Shown in pieces: positions 17,926 to 26,072 of a stretch of 49,828 nt of DNA. Under the pieces are notes generated by a model. It saw only the letters and a list, made by a program, of their open reading frames with translations. It made no database searches and was not told the DNA's origin. The translations under genes were made by a program, and so were the position numbers. The DNA comes from Nitrospirota bacterium (lineage in GTDB: Bacteria; Nitrospirota; Nitrospiria; JACQBW01). The DNA is taken from positions 1 to 49,828 of the forward strand of contig JACQBW010000015.1 of assembly GCA_016194305.1 (NCBI GenBank). Direction: 5' to 3'. The first letter of the stretch is position 1; each line of letters opens with the position of its first letter.

Positions 17926-18177
17926 ATGCTTAAACGAAGAACCACAAAAAAATCAAAAGATATAAATAAATTAGCGGCTTTCATTGTCAATGCGATCACT
18001 CAGAATGAATCGGCATTAAGCCAAATGAAAGAAAAAAGACTTGGCAACCTGACGCCCGGAAGATTGTGGGAAATGAAAGAGAGTCGGGCCTTTGCCGAAA
18101 AGAAATCAGCCAAAATCAGGGGCAAGATTGCCCTGAAAGCCGCATTGGAAAGGTGGTCCCAGTCTCATTTGAAATAG
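17926..18177 (+). CDS. Hypothetical 83-residue basic protein
   Basis: A short Lys-rich protein with a helical centre (NKLAAFIVNAITQN) and the C-terminal pattern KIRGKIALKAALERW. The first element resembles small bacterial proteins of the type 'LAKFIVDxAT ... KAAxARW' seen beside plasmid or stress genes, but this is only a faint pattern match. No good ribosome site is seen before the ATG, so translation is uncertain. It is transcribed away from the split zinc-finger gene, toward the cupredoxin-like gene. Confidence 0.5.
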   Translation: MLKRRTTKKSKDINKLAAFIVNAITQNESALSQMKEKRLGNLTPGRLWEMKESRAFAEKKSAKIRGKIALKAALERWSQSHLK

Positions 18178-18301
18178 GACCATCATTCATATCATTCGGG
18201 AGTACAGCGCCCTGCGCCGGTTTCCGGTCTGTTTGAACTGACGTAATAAAAAAGGTCTCCCCGATTCTACCCAAGCTTTCTCCTTGATTCTTCATTCGAA
18301 T

Positions 18302-18330
18302 TTGACTTGTTTGTCCAGAAGTTTCATAAT
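18302..18330 (+). promoter_or_regulatory. Promoter for the secreted cupredoxin-like gene
   Basis: TTGACT (18302-18307) and CATAAT (18325-18330) with a 17-base spacer. Transcription would start near 18337, only about 8 bases before the ATG at 18345, so the mRNA would be nearly leaderless. Confidence 0.5.
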
Positions 18331-18344
18331 CGGAAATAAACCAT

Positions 18345-19064
18345 ATGAAAACATTGTTTTTAAAGACGGTCTTTCTCTTTCTTGGGACATTTTCTTTTGT
18401 CTTATGTTTACGTGAAACTGCCTCATGGGGCGCGAATATAAACGGATCTTTGACAGGCAAGGTCCGGTATTTTGGATCGGCTCCTCTGCCTGAATCTGAA
18501 GCCATCAAATCTGATTCAGAGGTGTGCGGATCGAATTATTTAGAGGAAACATTAGTTAATTTTGAAAATAAGGGAGTTAAGAATGCCATTATCAGCCTGA
18601 AAAAAAAATTGAACCCCTTGGAATCAGGAGAGACAGAAAAAAGAATCTACCTTATAAGCAAAAAATGTCATATTGAACCCTATGTGACTGCGATTCAGGT
18701 TGAGAACAGTCTAAGCATCGAGAATTCAGATCCCATTTTGCATGTATTGAAGTTTTCTCATAAAGACCAGGTTCTGTATACTTTACCATTACCTCCGCAT
18801 GGGAAACTGGTCAAAAAAATCAATCAACTCGGCCTCATTCAAACGACGTGCGTTATTCATTCCTTTATGAAGTCGTATATCGCGGTGCTGGATACACCCA
18901 ATTATCTGCTCAGCGATCTCGATGGCTCGTTTCGTTTCCAAACTCTCGACCCCGGCAAATATAGATTGTCCATCTGGCATAAATCATTTGGATCGATAGA
19001 AAAGGACATTGAGGTTCCTTCTGGAAGGAACCTAACCCTGAATTTCGAATTGGAGCAAAAATAG
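18345..19064 (+). CDS. Secreted cupredoxin-like protein with carboxypeptidase-regulatory-like domain
   Basis: 239 residues with an N-terminal signal segment (hydrophobic residues 4-20). The middle has a plastocyanin-like set of possible copper ligands: His133 (SDPILHV), Cys169, His172 and Met175 (C-x2-H-x2-M). The last 50 residues (YLLSDLDGSFRFQTLDPGKY) look like a carboxypeptidase-regulatory-like beta-sandwich. Further cysteines at 61 and 108 may form a disulfide. A second protein of the same design lies at 35910-36644. Probable role: periplasmic copper-containing electron carrier or copper-binding protein; substrate and partners are not known. Confidence 0.7.
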   Translation: MKTLFLKTVFLFLGTFSFVLCLRETASWGANINGSLTGKVRYFGSAPLPESEAIKSDSEVCGSNYLEETLVNFENKGVKNAIISLKKKLNPLESGETEKRIYLISKKCHIEPYVTAIQVENSLSIENSDPILHVLKFSHKDQVLYTLPLPPHGKLVKKINQLGLIQTTCVIHSFMKSYIAVLDTPNYLLSDLDGSFRFQTLDPGKYRLSIWHKSFGSIEKDIEVPSGRNLTLNFELEQK

Positions 19065-19167
19065 GAGTTGCGAAACTGATCCGGTCTTCTTCTAAGAAAA
19101 TGAAGTAAATTGGAATGGGGTTAACAAAGATGACACGATTGGAAGCGGCTTCACGTAATCCCCCTGG

Positions 19168-20442
19168 TTAAATTTTCCCTGCAGGGGCGGGAGACATCTC
19201 ACCGGTCCAGTTATAGGCCTTCATCTGCGCCGCCAGAATGTCTTCCGTTGATGAGCCAAAATCTTCAAGAAGAGCAGGCGTAATGAGTACGGAGCCAGGT
19301 TGTTCCATGAGCTCTGCCAGTTTAAGGAGTTTTCCAATTGGTCCCTGGCGTTCCGGAGAAAGCGCTTCCCGTATGGAATCGGAAAGATTCAGGCTGGTGA
19401 CTATTTCCTCGAGCGTGATGTTGTAGAGAGACTCAAAAAGGGAGAGCATCCCCACCATGAAGGCCTGGTCGGCATGTTCGCGGTTGTTTCTGAGCTGAGG
19501 GTGGCGACTGGCGAGATGTTCCATAAAGGTAGCACGAACTGCGGCCATATCCATTAACGGATTGTCCGTCCCCATGCTGTCGTCAGAGGCAAACATGGCC
19601 AATTGAACCCACCGCTTCAGCCGCTGTCTTCCGACGATCGCAATCGCGTGCCGTACCGTCTGTATTTTTTCCCGCACTCCCATTCCCACTGAATTGACCA
19701 AGAGAAGGAGCTTGTAAGTCAGGCTGGAGCTCCCTCGAAATATTTTTTCGATAAGATCCAATTCGGCGTCATCTGAAAGTAGTCGCATTAATTTGAGAAG
19801 TCCCGCGGCATCTTCATCGATCGGTTTCTTTTCCAATACAGAAGGTCTCGCGAAGAAATAGCCCTGAAAAAGGTCAAAGCCCCAATCCGTACACTTTTGA
19901 TATTCCTCTCTCGACTCCACCTTTTCGGCTAAAATCTTTAACGGAAATTTTCGAAAATTCTGAATCATTCTGACTAATTGATCTTCGGGCAGCCTGAATG
20001 GATGTATTTTAGTCATGTGAACGATTTGATACAGCGGTTCCAGACCGGGATTAAAATGATGCCTGTCCATAACCATCTCAAATCCGGCTTCTCTCAGGTC
20101 AGAACACCTGTTGATGTATTCCGGAGTGACCGAGTGAATTTCCGGCAGTTCCAGGACGATCCGTTCTTTGGGCAAAAGTTCGATCGCATCCCCCATCAAC
20201 AGGTCGTGGTCGATCTTGATCAGGCCTTTATGTTTTCCTACAATTTGATCGAGTCCGAATTGGGAGAGGAGATTGATTATGCCATGTGCCATGGCATACG
20301 GCGCGTTTCCCATCAGCTCAGACTTCGAGGATAGCGTGCTGGAACGAAAGATAATTTCAAAAGCGACCGTTTCGCCCTTTAAATTAAGAATTGGCTGGCG
20401 GCTGATAAAGAAATTTCTGTTTTTTTGATCCAGATTTATCAT
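19168..20442 (-). CDS. EAL-HDOD signalling protein (YuxH/CdgJ type), copy 2
   Basis: 424 residues, same design as the protein at 15956-17224 and identical to it over most positions of the HDOD half. The EAL signature is further degraded (VAFEIIFR), and the acidic pair has become DRHHFNP, so phosphodiesterase activity is unlikely. AEKVES and FDLFQGYFFARPS persist. The HDOD part contains RGSSSLTYKLLLLVNSVGMG and RHAIAIVGRQRLKRW. Both copies end in a short helical tail with AQMKA(F/Y)xWxGEMSPA. The copies are separated by about 1.9 kb holding unrelated genes, so this is a duplication with later insertion or rearrangement. Confidence 0.93.
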   Translation of the reverse strand: MINLDQKNRNFFISRQPILNLKGETVAFEIIFRSSTLSSKSELMGNAPYAMAHGIINLLSQFGLDQIVGKHKGLIKIDHDLLMGDAIELLPKERIVLELPEIHSVTPEYINRCSDLREAGFEMVMDRHHFNPGLEPLYQIVHMTKIHPFRLPEDQLVRMIQNFRKFPLKILAEKVESREEYQKCTDWGFDLFQGYFFARPSVLEKKPIDEDAAGLLKLMRLLSDDAELDLIEKIFRGSSSLTYKLLLLVNSVGMGVREKIQTVRHAIAIVGRQRLKRWVQLAMFASDDSMGTDNPLMDMAAVRATFMEHLASRHPQLRNNREHADQAFMVGMLSLFESLYNITLEEIVTSLNLSDSIREALSPERQGPIGKLLKLAELMEQPGSVLITPALLEDFGSSTEDILAAQMKAYNWTGEMSPAPAGKI

Positions 20443-20467
20443 TTTTTACCCGGGGTACTCTTTCTAA

Positions 20468-20495
20468 ATGATAGATCAGGCAATTCCCCTGTCAA
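20468..20495 (-). promoter_or_regulatory. Sigma70-type promoter for EAL-HDOD copy 2
   Basis: Minus-strand TTGACA (20495-20490) and TATCAT (20473-20468) with a 16-base spacer, the same spacing as in front of copy 1. The predicted transcript would start near 20461, about 20 bases before the ATG at 20442. Confidence 0.65.
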
Positions 20496-20525
20496 GTCTG
20501 ACGGGTCAGCAGGAACGGGCGGGTA

Positions 20526-21368
20526 TTACTTAAATAGACCAAATCGTCTGTTTTTTTGTGAAAAAAGAACAGAGATAAAAAAGAGAGACGCGGCCAAAAG
20601 AACGATGGTGGCCCCTGAAGGGAGATCATATCCATACGAGATCAATACCCCGCCGACAGAAGAAGAGACTCCGAAGGCAACCGAGAGGATCATCATCGTT
20701 TTCATCCGGTGCGCAAACTGATAGGCCGAAGCTGCCGGTATAATAATCATGGCGAATACCAGGAGCGCTCCGACCGCTTTAAATGAAATAACGATGGTTA
20801 AGGCAATCAGAGTGAGAAGGAGAAAGAAAAATCTTCGAGCGGGAATTCCGGAAGCTTCTGCCATATCCTGATCAAAGGTTATAAAATGAAACTCTTTGTA
20901 GAAAAAGAAGACGAGGAGCAAAACCGCACTGCCGAGAGATAGGATGATAACCAGGTCTGCGCGGGTAACCGAAAGAATGCTTCCAAAGAGGTACCCGTAA
21001 ACTTCCGCATTATATTCTTTCATGAGACCGATAAAGAGAATGGCCAGAGCCATCATCAAGGTATAAAAAATACCCGTAGAGACGTCCAGGCCCGATTTCC
21101 CTTTGTCATAGAGCGTTCCGATCGTCCAAACGGTCCCCAATCCAAAGACGATCGCCAGGAGGAACGGATTCCACCCCATCAAATAGCCGAGCGTAACACC
21201 CCCGAAAGCGGCGTGAGAAGTTCCTGCACCGATGAAAGAGAGCCCCTTTAATATGACAAAGACCCCGATAACGGAGCAGAGCGTCCCGATAATCAGCGAT
21301 GAGAGGAGTGCTCTCTGCATGAATTCATACTGGAGAAAATCAGCCATGGTGGTCTTCCATGATGACAT
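20526..21368 (-). CDS. Zinc/manganese ABC transporter, permease
   Basis: 280 residues, ABC-3 family permease (ZnuB/MntB/TroC type) with about eight membrane helices. The motif GTSHAAFGGVTLGYLMG near residues 52-68 and the SFKAVGALLVFAMIIIPAASAY segment are typical. The start at 21368 overlaps the ATPase gene by 29 bases; an internal ATG at 21347 (MADFLQYEFM) overlaps by 8 and is closer to family starts. It is the last gene of the three-gene transporter set. Confidence 0.95.
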   Translation of the reverse strand: MSSWKTTMADFLQYEFMQRALLSSLIIGTLCSVIGVFVILKGLSFIGAGTSHAAFGGVTLGYLMGWNPFLLAIVFGLGTVWTIGTLYDKGKSGLDVSTGIFYTLMMALAILFIGLMKEYNAEVYGYLFGSILSVTRADLVIILSLGSAVLLLVFFFYKEFHFITFDQDMAEASGIPARRFFFLLLTLIALTIVISFKAVGALLVFAMIIIPAASAYQFAHRMKTMMILSVAFGVSSSVGGVLISYGYDLPSGATIVLLAASLFFISVLFSQKNRRFGLFK

Positions 21369-22146
21369 AAGCTCCCCGTTCTCTTTCGAGAATCATCACC
21401 TCTTTCCCATAGACTTTGCTCAGAATATCCTTCACCAGAATTTCTTTCGGTTTTCCGCAGGCAATGATATTTTTATTCAATAAAACTAGCCTGTCGATAA
21501 AAGGAGAAATCATATTAATTTCATGGGTAACGAAGATAATTGTCAGACGAAGTTCTTTGTGAAGCTTCCGGATTAATTCGATAATGGAATGAGAAGTAGG
21601 AGAATCAATGCCTGTCGTGGGTTCGTCTAAGAGAAGTATTTCAGGATTCTGAGCGAGAGCACGAGCGATAAAAACGCGTCTTTGCTGTCCGCCCGATAGA
21701 TTACCCAACGGCGTATCCTGAAAGATTCCCATCGCCACATTTTCGAGTGCCGCCTGGACAATTTGCCTGTCTTTTGCCCCGGGCCTTTTCCATAGTCCGA
21801 TAGAACTGTAGCGCCCCATCAACACAGTTTCAAATACCGTAATTGGAAAATGGGGGTCGACGGAGTCTTTTTGAGGGACATATCCGATTCTGGCCCGATG
21901 GTGACACTGAAGTTTTTCGCAATCACAATCAAAAATTTGGAGCGTTCCCTCCTGAGGGGTAATTAAACCAAGAATGGCCCTCAGGAAAGTGGTTTTCCCT
22001 GAACCGTTTGGACCAATGATTCCGATGAATTCACCTGGCTTTATTTCAAGAGAAATATTGATCAGAGCAGATTCTTTATGATATCCAAACGAAGCATTTT
22101 TGAAATGTATCAGGGAAGAGTTAACTAATTTTTCAGATGTTTGCAT
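21340..22146 (-). CDS. Zinc/manganese ABC transporter, ATP-binding protein
   Basis: 268 residues with Walker A GPNGSGKTT, signature LSGGQQRR and Walker B ILLLDEPTTG, then the switch His in IIFVTHEINM. It belongs to the ZnuC/MntB-type ATPases by its length and neighbours. It begins one base after the binding-protein gene stop and overlaps the permease gene, so the three are cotranslated. The extra Cys pair in IFDCDCEKLQC may be incidental. Confidence 0.95.
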   Translation of the reverse strand: MQTSEKLVNSSLIHFKNASFGYHKESALINISLEIKPGEFIGIIGPNGSGKTTFLRAILGLITPQEGTLQIFDCDCEKLQCHHRARIGYVPQKDSVDPHFPITVFETVLMGRYSSIGLWKRPGAKDRQIVQAALENVAMGIFQDTPLGNLSGGQQRRVFIARALAQNPEILLLDEPTTGIDSPTSHSIIELIRKLHKELRLTIIFVTHEINMISPFIDRLVLLNKNIIACGKPKEILVKDILSKVYGKEVMILERERGAYVIMEDHHG

Positions 22147-22147
22147 T

Positions 22148-23056
22148 TTAATCTTTGATTGCGGCGATAATCTGGTGGACGTTATATTCGATCAGAGAGA
22201 TATAGGTTTCGGTTCCCGGAATGGCTCCGGTCAACGGCGACAGAATCACCAAACGGGCACCTGATTCCACCGCAATCATCTGGGGAATTTTATTGCTGAG
22301 TTGGGGCTCAGAAATGATCACACGAATCTTTTCCTTTCTAATGAGCTGAATGAGTGCTCGAATCTGCTTTGCAGAAGGTTCTGCGCCAATTTGTGTCATA
22401 AGGTTTCCGGCCACTTTCAACCCGAATCGCCTGGCGAAATAGGGCCAGGCCGGGTGCTGCGTAATGATGGTCTTATTCTTGAGTCCTTTCAGTTCTGAAA
22501 TAAGGATCATTTCAGTCTGATCGAGTTTCATGAGATAGAGGCCCTGGTTTTTCAAATAAAAATCTTTATGGGCAGTATCAATTTTAATCAGATCCTCCGT
22601 AATTTCTCTGACCATAATTTTCGCATTTTCCGGATCAAGCCAGATGTGGGGGTTCCCGCCGTCATGGGAATCTGCGTCTTCTCTCGCTGGGTTTCTTTCT
22701 TCATCCCGCATCAAAGGGATTCCGTTGGATGTGGTAATCAGGACAAGTGACGGATTTTCCGCATTGGCAATGAGTCCTTTTACCCAAACTTCCAGGCCGA
22801 GACCCACTTGGACCATCATGCGGGCATTCTTAATTGCAAGAATATCACCAGGTTTAGGTGTATAAGTATGTTCGCTTTCCATTCCGGTCAAGAGCGTGGT
22901 AACAGAAACCCGGTTCTGGCCGACCTGTTCGACAAAATCTTTTAAAAAAGGGAGCGTGGTTACGATATTTATTTTATTTTCTTCTCCCCCTGTTGGTTGG
23001 CAGAACATGAGAATAAAGAAGGCAGAGCTCACCAGGAACCGAAATCTATTCCTCAT
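22148..23056 (-). CDS. Zinc/manganese ABC transporter, substrate-binding protein
   Basis: 302 residues, cluster A-I (ZnuA/MntC/TroA) protein with an N-terminal signal segment. The metal-site residues are visible as His in SEHTYTP, His in NPHIWLDP, His in TQHPAWPYFA and an acidic residue in SEPQLSN. The His-rich loop of zinc-specific members is reduced to a short stretch (ADSHDGGNPH), so zinc or manganese cannot be decided. The ATG lies inside the end of rsmI (11-bp overlap) with GGAGAA as ribosome site. Confidence 0.94.
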   Translation of the reverse strand: MRNRFRFLVSSAFFILMFCQPTGGEENKINIVTTLPFLKDFVEQVGQNRVSVTTLLTGMESEHTYTPKPGDILAIKNARMMVQVGLGLEVWVKGLIANAENPSLVLITTSNGIPLMRDEERNPAREDADSHDGGNPHIWLDPENAKIMVREITEDLIKIDTAHKDFYLKNQGLYLMKLDQTEMILISELKGLKNKTIITQHPAWPYFARRFGLKVAGNLMTQIGAEPSAKQIRALIQLIRKEKIRVIISEPQLSNKIPQMIAVESGARLVILSPLTGAIPGTETYISLIEYNVHQIIAAIKD

Positions 23057-23777
23057 AAAGGTTCTCCCGCAGAGTGCCCTGGCTATCTTTTTTTTGACGT
23101 TTCTTCTTTTGTCTCCCTTCTATCAAAAGCGTCAATTCTCCTTTGACCTGCCATTTCCGCTGAGTAATTTCTGAAAGAGTTCCGTAAATAAACTCCTCGA
23201 ATTTTTTGGTGAGTTCCCGGGCGATAACAGCTCTTCGGTCCCCGAACGCAATCTGAAACTCATCCAGAACAGCAAGAATTCGATGAGGAGATTCAAAAAA
23301 AATCAATGTCTTTTTCGTATCCTTGAGTTCTTCCATCATTTTCAGCCTGGCAGCTTTCTTTCGAGGCAAAAAGCCGTTGAAAATGAATCCGTCTGTGGGA
23401 AGTCCGGAAGCGGAAAGGGCCGTCAAGACCGCAGAAGGTCCGGGAAGGGGAATCACTTTGATCCCGCATGCAATAGCCTGATTAATAAGCAGATATCCCG
23501 GGTCGGACACGGTAGGCGTTCCGGCGTCTGAAACCAAAGCAACCTGGCGGCCTTCCAGGAGGAGTTTAACAAGTACAGGGGCCTTTTCTTCCTTATTAAA
23601 GTCATGATAGCTTGTCAAAGTTTTTGAGATTTCAAAATGGGAGAGAAGATTTTGCGTATGACGCGTGTCCTCGCATGCGACGACGTCCGCTTCCTTTAAA
23701 ATTCGAATTGCCCGAAGCGTCATATCTTCGAGATTTCCGATTGGTGTTGGAATGATATAAAGATTCCCCTGAGTCAT
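23046..23777 (-). CDS. rsmI: 16S rRNA (cytidine-1402-2'-O)-methyltransferase
   Basis: 243 residues of the tetrapyrrole-methylase-like RsmI family, methylating the ribose of C1402 in the 30S P site. Family blocks: YIIPTPIGNLEDMTLRAI, VACEDTRHTQNLL, VSDAGTPTVSDPG, PLPGPSAVLTALSASGLP and FFESPHRI. A basic tail (KKKRQKK) closes it. It lies 42 bp downstream of a triheme cytochrome gene and overlaps the transporter binding-protein gene, which suggests shared transcription. Confidence 0.96.
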   Translation of the reverse strand: MTQGNLYIIPTPIGNLEDMTLRAIRILKEADVVACEDTRHTQNLLSHFEISKTLTSYHDFNKEEKAPVLVKLLLEGRQVALVSDAGTPTVSDPGYLLINQAIACGIKVIPLPGPSAVLTALSASGLPTDGFIFNGFLPRKKAARLKMMEELKDTKKTLIFFESPHRILAVLDEFQIAFGDRRAVIARELTKKFEEFIYGTLSEITQRKWQVKGELTLLIEGRQKKKRQKKDSQGTLRENLYEE

Positions 23778-23819
23778 GCGCTTAAGGAGTATACACGATG
23801 ACCGGGGTAATTTAAATCC

Positions 23820-24296
23820 TTAACTCTTTTTCTCTCGGGAGTGGCACCGGCCACAATCAAACAGCGGAAAAGCGACCTTTCCATGGCACCTGCCGCAAAA
23901 TTCTCCTTTGAAGATTCTTTGCATCGAAACCGGATTGGCTCCCGCTCTTGGAATAAAAATGGAAGGATGACAATTAATACAGTCGAGCCATTGCGTGTGT
24001 GGAAAATGAGGAAATACGACGTCCTTGAGGGGAAATCGTTTATCGATTTTAAATACAATATTCAAATCAAGAGGAGGGATAGGTGGCGCCAACGGATCGA
24101 GACTGTCACTCGGACGAATGGGACCTTTTTGAATCGCTATAACCCAATCAATATAACCTGCGGGGGTCACGGGAAGGTATTCAAGGGCAACGGACTGGGC
24201 GGGCTGGTCATTGGGAAAGACCGGATTAAATGGAGCGACAGCGCAAGAGGAGCAGACCCAAGAAATCATAAGAATTATCCCGAATTTCATCTTCAT
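23820..24296 (-). CDS. Triheme c7-type cytochrome, lipoprotein-like, copy A
   Basis: 158 residues. Three heme-attachment motifs: CINCH (106-110), CGRCH (134-138) and CGRCH (148-152), plus distal His candidates in FPHFPH (97, 100). This fits the triheme c(7)-type cytochrome domain known from multiheme electron-transfer proteins. The N-terminus is a hydrophobic signal with Cys15/Cys18, a possible lipobox. A shared pre-heme block (GYIDWVIAIQKG ... PPLDLNIVFK) recurs in two other cytochromes here. Closest copy: 25540-26070. Expected location is the outer face of the inner membrane or the periplasm. Confidence 0.88.
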   Translation of the reverse strand: MKMKFGIILMISWVCSSCAVAPFNPVFPNDQPAQSVALEYLPVTPAGYIDWVIAIQKGPIRPSDSLDPLAPPIPPLDLNIVFKIDKRFPLKDVVFPHFPHTQWLDCINCHPSIFIPRAGANPVSMQRIFKGEFCGRCHGKVAFPLFDCGRCHSREKKS

Positions 24297-24299
24297 CGG

Positions 24300-25493
24300 T
24301 CAGGGGAGGCGCTTTCTGATCTGAAATCGATAGAGGTCGCTTTCTGCAGGTTCTCGCCACCCGAGGTATACGGACTGGAAATCCGAAATGAGAATGGGAT
24401 TTAACCTGAAATCGCCGGGAGAACTTTCAGGAGGAAGTTCGATTATTTTGCTTTCTCCTTCGAGAGTCAGTGTTTGGGCGGCTATTTTGGGTATTCCAAG
24501 AAGGTCCCAATTTTCCCAGGCGATCAGGAGCGTTTCATGATCGGGGACTAGGACCGGATTGAATGACTTTCCGCCAAGTCGGATCAGTCTGGAATTTTCA
24601 GATTTCCATCCTTCCGGAGTTAAATGGCGGAGCTGGATCGTAAATTGCTCGTCAGCGCTCCTTTCCTGAAAGATTGCAAAGAGATTATTTTTAAAGATTG
24701 CGAGAGAAGGATTGAATGCCTGCATTTTCTGATTTTGATTTAATGCTGACGGCGATCTTAACCATTTTCCATCTTCCAGCACAGCATGATATATTTGGAA
24801 GACTCTCGTTTCATCGGATTCTGCCCAGATCAAATGTCCTTTATTGCCGGAAAACAGCAAAAAAGGAGCCTGGGTAATGTGCTGCGCTTCCAGTCCGAAA
24901 CCGGCACCGACGGGAATCCAGGTTTCGCCGTTCCAATGTTTAATATAAAGTTTGGACCATTCTTTTTCACCTGTTTCATTCCAGGTCAGGTATGGCAATC
25001 CATTTAAAAAGGCAAGCATCGGACTTCTAGCGTCTTTTTCGGGCTTGTTATTTAATGCTCCCCCTAAATTTTCCCATTCCGATCCATTCCACTGCTTGAC
25101 GTAAAGCTGGGAGATATTGGAGTCATTCTTTTCGGTCCACGTCAAAAATAGATTTTTCCCGTTTGTGGCAATAAATGGGGCCGAGGAGGAGTAAAAGCGA
25201 TCCCTGTTTAGGCTCCTTCCAATCTGTTCCCAGGCGAAGCCGTCTTTCAATCTCCTGATATAAACTTGTTGAATGCCATGTAAATCGGATTCGGTCCAGG
25301 CGACATACAGTTCGTTCTTCCAAAAGGTCATGCTTGGCGTGAGTACATGTCTGCTGGTCAAAGTTTCAGGAAGCGGGGTCCGATTAGGGTGAAACGAATC
25401 CGAAAGAGAAATCCAATTGGCGCTATGAGACGGAGAGCGGAACAAGGTGAGGAGAATGAACAGAAAAAAAACTGATTTCGACAGGATCAGCAC
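24300..25493 (-). CDS. Secreted seven-bladed beta-propeller protein
   Basis: 397 residues with a signal peptide (hydrophobic residues 7-22 ending SHSA). By eye there are seven repeats of about 45-50 residues from residue 50 on, each with a hydrophobic first strand, a short turn (KNELYVAWTESD, NGLPYLTWNETG, KNNLFAIFQERS) and an aromatic-rich end (WNGSEW, WNGETW). This is typical of a sialidase/BNR-like or YncE-like propeller. No catalytic signature is recognised, so a binding or scaffold role is more likely than an enzyme. It is embedded between two triheme cytochrome genes, three bases from the next gene. Confidence 0.75.
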   Translation of the reverse strand: MLILSKSVFFLFILLTLFRSPSHSANWISLSDSFHPNRTPLPETLTSRHVLTPSMTFWKNELYVAWTESDLHGIQQVYIRRLKDGFAWEQIGRSLNRDRFYSSSAPFIATNGKNLFLTWTEKNDSNISQLYVKQWNGSEWENLGGALNNKPEKDARSPMLAFLNGLPYLTWNETGEKEWSKLYIKHWNGETWIPVGAGFGLEAQHITQAPFLLFSGNKGHLIWAESDETRVFQIYHAVLEDGKWLRSPSALNQNQKMQAFNPSLAIFKNNLFAIFQERSADEQFTIQLRHLTPEGWKSENSRLIRLGGKSFNPVLVPDHETLLIAWENWDLLGIPKIAAQTLTLEGESKIIELPPESSPGDFRLNPILISDFQSVYLGWREPAESDLYRFQIRKRLP

Positions 25494-25539
25494 GTGATCG
25501 ATTATTCCCCGCTTAGTTTCGGTGAGGGTTCAATGAGAA

Positions 25540-26070
25540 TCAGGATTTAGGTTTTGTATGGCATCGACTGCAATCGCTTAAAGGAAAGGAGACCTTGCCA
25601 TGACATCTTCCGCAATACTCTCCCTGAATTATTTTTTCCATGGTCACCGGATTTGAGCCGGCCTGCATTTTAAAGATACCGGGATGGCAATTTCTGCAAT
25701 CGAGCCATTCGGTATGTGCCAGATGAGGATAAACGACGTCGGGAATGTCACCTTTGGCTTTGAAGATAATATTGAAATCGAGCGGGGGCATGGTAGGTGT
25801 ATCCGGATCGCCGGTTAGCGTTTCTTTGGGATGTATAATTCCCTGCCGGAGTGCCTGAACCCAGTCAACGTACCCCTGCTTTGCCTTTGGAAGATAGTCA
25901 AAAGCAAGTGGATGCGCGTCTTCAGAAAGAGAGGTTGTTTCCTGTCCCGACTTCTCAACGGGAGAAGGGTCATTTTTCTGAATGAGTTTTTGGGAAGTTT
26001 CTGACTGTACGCAGGAAGTAAACGTCAAAAAAAGAGAGAGAAATAGAGCGGATTTCTTGAAATGGAACAA
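25540..26070 (-). CDS. Triheme c7-type cytochrome lipoprotein, copy B
   Basis: 176 residues. Lipobox LTFTSC with Cys20, so a membrane-anchored lipoprotein. A flexible polar spacer (about 21-55) leads to the shared block GYVDWVQALRQG ... MPPLDFNIIFK and then the heme domain: CRNCH (125-129), CGRCH (153-157), CSRCH (167-171), with distal His candidates in YPHLAH. It is clearly homologous to copy A. The gene starts two bases before the stop of the cupredoxin gene on the same strand, implying cotranscription and probably a shared electron path. Confidence 0.92.
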   Translation of the reverse strand: MFHFKKSALFLSLFLTFTSCVQSETSQKLIQKNDPSPVEKSGQETTSLSEDAHPLAFDYLPKAKQGYVDWVQALRQGIIHPKETLTGDPDTPTMPPLDFNIIFKAKGDIPDVVYPHLAHTEWLDCRNCHPGIFKMQAGSNPVTMEKIIQGEYCGRCHGKVSFPLSDCSRCHTKPKS

Positions 26071-26072
26071 AT

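Noticed and set aside
23841-24404. Plus-strand 187-codon open frame
   Set aside because: It is antisense to the triheme cytochrome copy A and the propeller end, whose heme motifs and repeats are clear; no ribosome site or domain is seen.
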